DNA of 9,188 bases from Chthoniobacterales bacterium (GTDB taxonomy: Bacteria; Verrucomicrobiota; Verrucomicrobiia; Chthoniobacterales; UBA10450), in NCBI GenBank assembly GCA_013695925.1, contig JACCZO010000058.1, forward strand, positions 1 through 9,188. The letters run 5' to 3'. The notes under the pieces are model-generated. The model saw nothing but the letters and a program-made list of their open reading frames with translations. It did no database searches and was not told the DNA's origin. Below are positions 1-5,048 of this stretch, one piece after another (the first letter of the stretch is position 1; each line of letters begins with the position of its first letter). The position numbers were made by a program, and so were the translations under genes.

Positions 1-48
1 ACGATCACGAGCACGAGCACGAGCACGAGAAAGAGAAGGAGAGATTGA
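1..48 (+). repeat. Hexamer tandem repeat (ACGAGC-type) at the window edge, possible 3' end of an upstream gene
   Basis: Positions 1-29 are about five imperfect copies of ACGAGC (the first reads ACGATC), followed by the purine run AGAGAAGGAGAG. Read from position 3 it encodes Asp-His-Glu-His-Glu repeats then Lys-Glu-Lys-Glu-Arg, which looks like a metal-binding acidic/His tail. That frame stays open to about 167, well inside the glutaredoxin gene. Read from position 1 it encodes Thr/Ser repeats and a basic tail, and stops at TGA 46-48 just before the glutaredoxin start. I cannot tell which frame, if either, is the end of a real upstream gene. The AAGGAG at 35-40 may serve as the ribosome binding site of the glutaredoxin. 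Confidence 0.4.
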
Positions 49-54
49 CGCCCA

Positions 55-330
55 TTGCGGAATTTGTTTATTCCCCCCGTGCCGACCGACATCCGACTCT
101 TCAGCCGCGAATGGTGCTCCTGGTGCATCGATGCCAAGGAATATCTCACCGAGCGCGGCTATAAGTTTACGGAGATCGATGTGGGCGAGGACCGCGTCGC
201 TTATGAGGAAATGAAGGGGCTGAGCGACCAGACCTACGTGCCCACGCTTGTCGCCGGGGAAGAAGTGCTTGCGAATTTCGACACCGCCCAATTGGAGAAA
301 TTCCTGCGCGAGCACGCTATCGTCCCCTAA
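55..330 (+). CDS. Glutaredoxin family protein (thiol-disulfide oxidoreductase)
   Basis: A small cytoplasmic thioredoxin-fold protein of 91 residues, the usual glutaredoxin length. The redox motif is Cys21-Ser-Trp-Cys24 after the first beta strand (IRLFSREW), and the cis-proline loop is Tyr-Val-Pro63-Thr. The helix after the active site (KEYLTERG) and the strand FTEIDV also fit. Glutaredoxins reduce disulfides or glutathione adducts using glutathione or a thioredoxin reductase; the CSWC centre fits a dithiol enzyme, but the partner cannot be read from sequence. The start is uncertain: the frame opens after TGA 46-48 and has no ATG, so TTG 55 (with AAGGAG at 35-40) or GTG 79, directly before PTDIRLF, are the candidates. 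The stop TAA is followed without a gap by the ATG of the next gene, so the two are probably co-transcribed and translationally coupled. Confidence 0.88.
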   Translation: MRNLFIPPVPTDIRLFSREWCSWCIDAKEYLTERGYKFTEIDVGEDRVAYEEMKGLSDQTYVPTLVAGEEVLANFDTAQLEKFLREHAIVP

Positions 331-1146
331 ATGCTATTTGGGCTTTTCATTACCCTCGGCGTCGCTGTGCTCAGCGTCGCCATGCGCAGCTACCAGTCCT
401 CGATCTCACAGAAGATCGGCGCTTTTGGCATCCTGACCGCCTCCTTTCTCGCCATCTACTACATCACCGGGAGCTGGATTCTCGGACTCCTGAGCGCGCT
501 CAGCTGGCTCTTTTTGCCCTGGCTGGAAATCCTCACCCGCATCCGCGCTCTTCGCCTTCCGGCCGAGAAAACCCTCCGCCCCAAAAGCCCGCCCTCCGAA
601 GAAGTCTTCCCGACTCTCGATGAAATCACCGGCCAGATCGAGAGCGAAGGCTTTACTCACCTCAGCGACGCGGGCTGGGACTGGGAAGATTACCGGCAAT
701 TCTTCCGGCTTTTTTACAAGGAAGAAGACCGCGCCCAGGCCACCATCTGCCTGAACGAACAAAACGATCTCTCCTTTTATTATTTGCGCATTTCCTCCCG
801 CGCCAACGACGGCACCATCTGGACGACCTGGAATTACCCGCTCTCCTACGGCCTCAAGTTAACCCCGCAATTTCGGATCAACCGCCAGCGACCCGACCAG
901 TCATTCTGGCAGCTCTATCACAGCCATAAGGCCTTCCTGCGCGACAACGCCGTCGAGACCAATCTCATCGACCCGCTCGATGAAGATCAGATTCAGCAGG
1001 AAATCGAAAACGATCTGCGCGACCAAATCGCGCACAATCTGAAGGCCGGAGTGCTCATGCAGACGGCGGGCGGCGAGATCAAGTATTCGTGGCGCGGAAT
1101 GGTCTACCTCTGGTGCCAGTTCCTGCTGGATCTTGTCCGGCTTTAG
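331..1146 (+). CDS. Conserved-looking membrane protein of unknown function
   Basis: I do not recognise this 271-residue protein. The N-terminal quarter is hydrophobic, with three likely membrane segments at about residues 2-18, 29-46 and 48-67. A Pro/Lys-rich linker (about 75-92) leads to a soluble domain (about 93-250) rich in aromatic and acidic residues, for example Trp-Asp-Trp-Glu-Asp-Tyr near 115-121. Residues 256-271 (MVYLWCQFLLDLVRL) form a hydrophobic or amphipathic tail. The acidic stretch DPLDEDQIQQEIENDLRDQ (about 214-232) looks helical. Codon use is like its neighbours. The ATG abuts the glutaredoxin stop, so expression is probably coupled, which makes a link to envelope redox chemistry possible but unproven. 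The gene is real by length, frame and codon bias; its function is open. Confidence 0.8.
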   Translation: MLFGLFITLGVAVLSVAMRSYQSSISQKIGAFGILTASFLAIYYITGSWILGLLSALSWLFLPWLEILTRIRALRLPAEKTLRPKSPPSEEVFPTLDEITGQIESEGFTHLSDAGWDWEDYRQFFRLFYKEEDRAQATICLNEQNDLSFYYLRISSRANDGTIWTTWNYPLSYGLKLTPQFRINRQRPDQSFWQLYHSHKAFLRDNAVETNLIDPLDEDQIQQEIENDLRDQIAHNLKAGVLMQTAGGEIKYSWRGMVYLWCQFLLDLVRL

Positions 1147-1224
1147 AAGAATCAGATTATTTCCCCCGGCCAAAGCATCTCTGCGAGATTGCTTTCCCGC
1201 GGCGATTCGGAAAGATGAACCGCG

Positions 1225-1659
1225 ATGACCGAAACAGCGCCGCGCATTCAAACCGAAGTGCAGGTCATGTTCTTCGACACCGATGTGGGCGGCGTCGTGC
1301 ACAATATCGCCTACCTCCGTTTTATTGAGATCGCCCGCACTCTCCTCGCGGAAAAGTTGGGGATGAAGCTGACCGAAATGGCCGCCACCCAGCGATATCC
1401 GGTCGTCGTTCGGACGGAAATCGATTATCGCCGAGGCGCCAGGCTGGGCGACCGCCTGCGAATTGACGGCTGGCTCGACCGCCTGGAGCGGGTCCGTTTC
1501 TGGTGCGGGTTTGAGATTCGGCGAGTGGAAGATGAGACGCTCATCGCGGAGAGCCGCCAAATGCTGGCGCTCGTGCAAATGCCGGAAGCAAAACTCCTCC
1601 GGCTTCCGGAAACGTGGGAATGCTACCGCGGGCTGGAGCCGGGCCCGGCGCGCCGCTAG
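1225..1659 (+). CDS. Acyl-CoA thioesterase, 4HBT/YbgC-FadM hot-dog family
   Basis: A 144-residue single hot-dog-fold protein. The signature is at residues 16-35: Phe-Phe-Asp18-Thr-Asp20-Val-Gly-Gly-Val-Val-His26-Asn, then YLRFIEIAR. This matches the DTD-x-GGVV-H-x-x-Y pattern of YbgC and 4-hydroxybenzoyl-CoA thioesterases, in which the second Asp (here Asp20) is the catalytic carboxylate. The central strand VVVRTEIDYRRGARLGD is also typical. These enzymes hydrolyse acyl-CoA thioesters in the cytoplasm as tetramers; substrate range cannot be read here, and no tol-pal genes are nearby, so the Tol-associated YbgC role is not supported. The start ATG 1225 gives the normal family N-terminus; an ATG at 1215 is in another frame. 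The ribosome site is weak (GAAAG around 1209-1214). It lies 78 bp after the membrane protein and 47 bp before the glycosyltransferase. Confidence 0.88.
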   Translation: MTETAPRIQTEVQVMFFDTDVGGVVHNIAYLRFIEIARTLLAEKLGMKLTEMAATQRYPVVVRTEIDYRRGARLGDRLRIDGWLDRLERVRFWCGFEIRRVEDETLIAESRQMLALVQMPEAKLLRLPETWECYRGLEPGPARR

Positions 1660-1694
1660 GAATTCAGCGGCAGACAATTCCACTGAAACGAGTA

Positions 1695-1703
1695 GCCTAA
1701 CGA
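1695..1703 (+). repeat. GCCTAACGA element, site 1
   Basis: Exact 9-mer in the 47-bp spacer, ending 3 nt before the glycosyltransferase ATG. It is the only exact copy outside coding sequence. Confidence 0.85.
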
Positions 1704-1706
1704 TCA

Positions 1707-3503
1707 ATGTCTTCCGGCAATCCTGCCCTCAGCCTCGACGAAGTTTTTTTGGATCCGCCGGCGCTGGAGCCGCCGCCGATCCGCCGCGGGCTCTTCATCT
1801 TCCTGCTGCTTCTCGCCGCGCTCCTACATGTCGCGACCATCGGCTGGGGCGATCTCTACAATGAAACCGACGGCCAATATGCCGGCGCCGCGCGTGAGAT
1901 GCTCGAGTCGCACGAATGGCTCACGCCCACGAACGACGGCATTCCGCGTCCGCAAAAACCGCCCCTGCTTTACTGGGCGATTGCCGTTTCCCTCAAAGCC
2001 TTTGGCCTAACGACAGGAGCCGCGCGTCTCCCGCTCGCCCTCGCGACCGTCGCCGCGGTCGCGCTTACTTTTCTCATCGGCGACCGGCTGGGCGGGCCTT
2101 GGCGCGGGTTTCTCGCCGGGCTGATCCATCTCAGCTCTGCCGGGACTTTCATTTTCTTCCGCATCCTCATGCCCGAGCCGCTTTTCAGCGTCTGGATCGC
2201 GGGCGCGATTTATTGCGCGATTCGCGGCTATGAACGGCGGCAGGGCCGGCGCGGCTGGTTCATTGGTTTTTGGATTCTGACCGCGTTGGCCTGCATGACG
2301 AAAAGCCTGCACGGGCTCCTCTATCCGGGCGCGATTCTGATTCTGCTCTCCTGTTTTTATCGGGAAGCGCGCATCCGCTTTCGCGAGCTCTTGCGCTGGG
2401 ATGGCATCCTCATTTTTCTCCTCCTCGCCGCGCCCTGGCATGTCTGGCTGGAATTCCGGCATCCCGGTTTTATCGCGCAATTCACCGCGCGGGAATGGCT
2501 CATCCATCTGGCGGGCGAAGCCGATCCCGCCCACAGCTACGACAGCGTCCCGCGGCGAATTTTTCTCGGGCTTCACCTGGCCTGGTGGTTCCCGTGGTCG
2601 TTCGCAATTTTGCCCGGCGTTCTCCTTGCCTGGCGACGCGTTTTTCGTCCGCGGGAGATCGAGTTCGCCGATGCCCTGCCGCTCTGCTGGATGGCGGTCG
2701 TTTTTATCCCGCTCTTCTTGATCGGGCAGCGGCAGGATTATTATTCGATGAGCATGTGGGGCGGATTCGCGATTTTCGCGGCGACCGCCTGGGAGCGGAT
2801 GCCGCGCTGGACCCGGTTGCTCGGGGTGGGCGCGGTGCTCACGGTCGGCCTTGTCGCCGGTTTCATCGCCTGGCGGTTGCCCGAGCTTTTGCAAAATGCC
2901 AACGGGCAGTGGGGCACGACCGCCGGTCGTTCCACAGCCTGGCGCACCATGATGGACATCCCCATGTCGACCTGGCTCAGCTTCCGCTCGATGTTCGTCG
3001 CGGTCGGGCTCGCGCTCGTGCTTTTCTCTGGGATCGCTCTCTGGTTTCTGTGGCGGGAACGCCCGCGCCTCGCCCTCACGGCTCTCGCGGCGGCCATGGT
3101 TCCGATTGGCTTCAGCATGATGGATGGCGTGGCCCGGATGGCTCCCTATTTTTCGTTGGCCGACGCCGCCGAGTTCATCCAGGAACAAATCGCGCCTAAC
3201 GACAAGGTGATCTACGATGGCCCCATGCATGTCGGGAGCAGCCTGCTTTTTTATCTGGAGCGGAGGTTCTATCTCGTGAACCAGGACCCTTCCTCCGAGC
3301 CAGGCGCCGCTCTCGGACCGGCGCCGGATATTTTCCTGGATGAAAAGACTGTTGCCCAGGCGTGGAATGAATCCGATCGCCTCTACCTCCTCGTCGAGCA
3401 AAACCGGATGGCGCATTGGCGCGCCCTGCTCGGAGACAGCGGCACTCCCGCGCACGAGTTGACGACCTGCGGCACGACCGTCCTGCTCAGTAATCGACCT
3501 TAG
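1707..3503 (+). CDS. ArnT/PMT-type membrane glycosyltransferase (GT-C fold, GT83-like)
   Basis: A 598-residue polytopic membrane protein. After a 27-residue cytoplasmic N-terminus comes a membrane segment (about 28-46), then a periplasmic loop with Asn-Glu53-Thr-Asp55-Gly-Gln-Tyr and AREMLESHEWLTP. The hallmark Pro-Gln-Lys-Pro-Pro-Leu-Leu-Tyr-Trp (about 82-90) follows, as in ArnT and other lipid-dependent glycosyltransferases. Asp55 or Glu53 is the likely catalytic/metal-binding acid. I estimate 10-12 membrane helices up to about residue 480, then a soluble tail (about 485-598). ArnT-type enzymes move a sugar from an undecaprenyl carrier to lipid A; related ones glycosylate other lipids or proteins. 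The acceptor here is unknown and no arn operon is nearby. No clear Shine-Dalgarno precedes ATG 1707; a GCCTAACGA element sits 3 nt upstream of it. The stop faces the rhodanese stop 11 bp away. Confidence 0.88.
   Translation: MSSGNPALSLDEVFLDPPALEPPPIRRGLFIFLLLLAALLHVATIGWGDLYNETDGQYAGAAREMLESHEWLTPTNDGIPRPQKPPLLYWAIAVSLKAFGLTTGAARLPLALATVAAVALTFLIGDRLGGPWRGFLAGLIHLSSAGTFIFFRILMPEPLFSVWIAGAIYCAIRGYERRQGRRGWFIGFWILTALACMTKSLHGLLYPGAILILLSCFYREARIRFRELLRWDGILIFLLLAAPWHVWLEFRHPGFIAQFTAREWLIHLAGEADPAHSYDSVPRRIFLGLHLAWWFPWSFAILPGVLLAWRRVFRPREIEFADALPLCWMAVVFIPLFLIGQRQDYYSMSMWGGFAIFAATAWERMPRWTRLLGVGAVLTVGLVAGFIAWRLPELLQNANGQWGTTAGRSTAWRTMMDIPMSTWLSFRSMFVAVGLALVLFSGIALWFLWRERPRLALTALAAAMVPIGFSMMDGVARMAPYFSLADAAEFIQEQIAPNDKVIYDGPMHVGSSLLFYLERRFYLVNQDPSSEPGAALGPAPDIFLDEKTVAQAWNESDRLYLLVEQNRMAHWRALLGDSGTPAHELTTCGTTVLLSNRP
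2005..2013 (+). repeat. GCCTAACGA element, site 2
   Basis: Exact 9-mer inside the glycosyltransferase gene, read as Gly-Leu-Thr with the Leu codon CTA, one of only two TTA/CTA codons in that gene. Confidence 0.85.
3194..3202 (+). repeat. GCCTAACGA element, site 3
   Basis: Exact 9-mer inside the glycosyltransferase gene, read in a different frame as Pro-Asn-Asp, so the DNA word is kept while the peptide differs from site 2. Confidence 0.85.
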
Positions 3504-3517
3504 GCAAAAAACGCCTA
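3501..3517. terminator. Small inverted repeat joining two convergent stop codons (possible weak bidirectional terminator)
   Basis: TAGGC (3501-3505) and GCCTA (3513-3517) are exact inverted copies around a 7-nt A-rich loop (AAAAAAC). The left arm contains the TAG stop of the glycosyltransferase, and the right arm is the TAG stop of the rhodanese read on the minus strand. A 5-bp stem is weak and has no strong U-tract on the plus strand, so termination is only a possibility. The arms resemble the TTAGGC/GCCTAA core of the repeated 9-mer found elsewhere in the window. Confidence 0.25.
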
Positions 3518-4084
3518 CTTCTTCGGGAGCGGCGCGCGCACCTCCGGCGCGAGCAGTCGGCCCCAGATCGCGTTGAAGGGATGCACCCGGGTAACAGGCT
3601 CGCCATCTCGGACCAGCGGGCGATGCTCGTTTGCCCATTGAAAGATCGAGCCCTCCAGGTTTTGCACGTGCGTATACCCAGCCGCCCGCAGGCGCTCCGC
3701 CATCGCCCCCGAACGATAGCCGACTGAGCAATACGTTACGATCGGCGCATCCTTCGCGATCCCCGCCGCCGCGCTTTGCGCATCAGCCTTGGGATCGACC
3801 TGCCGCGCTCCTTTCAGGTGGCTCACCTTGAACTCGGCCGGCGTCCGCACATCGAGCAGGACCGGTGGTGGGCAGTTCTTTTCGGCCAGGCGATCGGCCA
3901 GCTGGCTGGTTGTGATCCAGCTGATGTCGTTGAACTTGCCGTGCAAGGAGCGCTTCAAAAGGAACCAGTCTATTCCCCGACAGGAGACCAAATCGAAGCT
4001 GAGCAAACCCAGCAGGACCATTCCCAAAAGCAGGCGCAGCTCGATCGCCGCCGAGGGCCGCGGCGAGGAAGAAAGGTAATCCAT
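3515..4084 (-). CDS. Membrane-anchored rhodanese-domain sulfurtransferase-like protein
   Basis: A 189-residue protein on the minus strand. Residues 1-17 are polar, 18-30 (LLLGMVLLGLLSF) are hydrophobic, and Leu32-Val-Ser-Cys35 fits a lipobox, so this may be a lipoprotein signal; an uncleaved membrane anchor is the alternative. The rhodanese domain spans about 55-157: ITTSQLADRL, LLDVRTPAEF (77-86), HLKGARQVD, and the active-site loop Thr-Tyr-Cys119-Ser-Val-Gly-Tyr-Arg124, which keeps the catalytic Cys and the CX4R geometry, then LEGSIFQW. Such domains carry a persulfide on the Cys and act in sulfur transfer, cyanide detoxification or redox signalling. A further tail (about 158-189) is not part of the standard domain. 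It is convergent with the glycosyltransferase and divergent (66 bp) from the small basic protein gene, so it is transcribed alone in this window. Confidence 0.88.
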   Translation of the reverse strand: MDYLSSSPRPSAAIELRLLLGMVLLGLLSFDLVSCRGIDWFLLKRSLHGKFNDISWITTSQLADRLAEKNCPPPVLLDVRTPAEFKVSHLKGARQVDPKADAQSAAAGIAKDAPIVTYCSVGYRSGAMAERLRAAGYTHVQNLEGSIFQWANEHRPLVRDGEPVTRVHPFNAIWGRLLAPEVRAPLPKK

Positions 4085-4138
4085 TTGAAAAATCCGCGAG
4101 GCCAGCTACCTTGCCCGCTCATTTTCGGAGCACAACCC

Positions 4139-4142
4139 GGAG
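4139..4142 (+). promoter_or_regulatory. Shine-Dalgarno site for the small basic protein
   Basis: GGAG lies 8 nt before ATG 4151 and is one of the clearest ribosome sites in the window. The heptamer CGGAGCA occurs twice here (4126-4132 and 4138-4144), so the leader holds two tandem SD-like copies 12 nt apart. No convincing -35/-10 pair could be picked in the 66-bp divergent spacer. Confidence 0.5.
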
Positions 4143-4150
4143 CAATATTT

Positions 4151-4306
4151 ATGTCTCAGCATCGCAGTCTCAAAGGCGCCAGCACCATCGCGGCCAAGCG
4201 CAACGTCCTGAAACGGTTCGAACGGGTCGACCTGCTCAAGAAGCGTGGCCAGTGGAAAGATTCGAGCAAAGTCGTCGGCCTGCCGAAGACCAAGCCGGAT
4301 CTTTAA
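4151..4306 (+). CDS. Small basic protein (Verrucomicrobia/Chlamydiae type)
   Basis: A 51-residue, strongly basic protein: SLKGASTIAAKRNVLKRFER, a central DLLKKRGQW, and a C-terminal KVVGLPKTKPDL. I recognise it as the short 'small basic protein' family conserved in Verrucomicrobia and Chlamydiae. Its role is not established as far as I know; the Lys/Arg content suggests RNA or ribosome binding, which is inference. The ATG at 4151 gives the family-like N-terminus MSQHRSLKG and has a good SD (GGAG, spacing 8). The frame is open upstream to 3776, but that part is antisense to the rhodanese gene and is not protein-like. The pseudouridine synthase start follows 7 nt after its stop, so the two form a coupled pair, consistent with a translation or ribosome context. 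Confidence 0.85.
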   Translation: MSQHRSLKGASTIAAKRNVLKRFERVDLLKKRGQWKDSSKVVGLPKTKPDL

Positions 4307-4313
4307 CCCAAGG

Positions 4314-5048
4314 TTGCGCCTTAACCGCTTTCTCGCCGCCGCCGGACTTGGTTCGCGCCGTCATTGCGATGAGTTGATCTCCGAGGGCCGGGTGACGATC
4401 AACGGCCAGCCCTGCACCAACTTCGCCACCCAGGTCGAGGAGAGCGATCACGTCAAGGTCGGCAACCGAATCGTTAGGCGGGCGAAAACTCTCACTATTC
4501 TCCTGCACAAGCCGGCGGGCTTTGTTTCCACTCGACGCGATCCGAACGCGACCGACACGATTTACGATTTGTTGCCCCCGAAATTTTCCCGGCTCTTCAA
4601 TGTCGGGCGGCTCGACGCCCAAACCGAAGGCCTTCTTCTCCTCACCAGCGACGGCGATCTCGCCCAGCATCTCACCCATCCGCGTTACAAGGTGGAAAAG
4701 GAATACGAGGTCACGCTCGACAAGATTTGGGACCCAAAGGTGGCCGAGAAATTACGCGCCGGCGTCTTTCTCGACGGCAAACGCGCCCGCCTCACCCGCT
4801 TGACCCAGATTGGAACCACCCGCTTGAAGGTCGTCCTGCAACAAGGGCTGAATCGTCAGATTCGGCGGATGTTTTTTGCCGTCGGCTACGAAGTGAAACA
4901 CCTCCGCCGCACCCGCATCGGTCATCTCCGGCTCGGCGAGATGCCGCGCGGCAGCTGGCGCCCCCTAACGAAAAGCGAACTGGCCGACCTGCGTCAGTCG
5001 AGCTCCTCGCGCAAGACGGCCAAAGGCGGCGTCGAGCCGAGGCCGTAG
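4314..5048 (+). CDS. rRNA pseudouridine synthase, RluB/RsuA family
   Basis: With a TTG start at 4314 the protein is 244 residues and begins MRLNRFLAAAGLGSRR, the standard start of the N-terminal S4 RNA-binding domain (about 1-60). The catalytic domain follows: LHKPAGFVSTRRD (about 64-76), then Gly-Arg-Leu-Asp101-Ala-Gln-Thr-Glu-Gly-Leu-Leu-Leu-Leu-Thr with the catalytic Asp101, KEYEVTLDK, and the Gln-Gly-Leu-Asn-Arg-Gln-Ile-Arg-Arg-Met motif (about 177-186). These enzymes convert a specific uridine to pseudouridine in 23S (RluB) or 16S (RsuA) rRNA; I cannot separate the two from sequence alone. An ATG at 4245 in the same frame would add 23 residues that overlap the small basic protein gene and look non-native, so I reject it. 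The last 55 bp overlap the 3' end of the permease gene on the other strand. Confidence 0.88.
   Translation: MRLNRFLAAAGLGSRRHCDELISEGRVTINGQPCTNFATQVEESDHVKVGNRIVRRAKTLTILLHKPAGFVSTRRDPNATDTIYDLLPPKFSRLFNVGRLDAQTEGLLLLTSDGDLAQHLTHPRYKVEKEYEVTLDKIWDPKVAEKLRAGVFLDGKRARLTRLTQIGTTRLKVVLQQGLNRQIRRMFFAVGYEVKHLRRTRIGHLRLGEMPRGSWRPLTKSELADLRQSSSSRKTAKGGVEPRP
4471..4479 (-). repeat. GCCTAACGA element, site 4 (reverse)
   Basis: The exact complement TCGTTAGGC inside the pseudouridine synthase gene, read as Ile-Val-Arg. Confidence 0.85.

Noticed and set aside
1638..1649. 12-bp perfect palindrome GCCGGGCCCGGC near the end of the thioesterase gene
   Set aside because: It lies within coding sequence (Glu-Pro-Gly-Pro-Ala) in GC-rich DNA, has no loop and no T-tract, and is probably chance.
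901..1707. 268-codon open frame on the minus strand
   Set aside because: It is antisense to the unknown membrane protein and the hot-dog thioesterase, both of which have better coding character; no motif was seen.
2007..3731. 574-codon open frame on the minus strand
   Set aside because: It lies antisense to the clear glycosyltransferase gene and runs into the rhodanese region. Its translation is rich in Arg/Glu/Gly/Pro without motifs, as expected for a shadow of a GC-rich gene.
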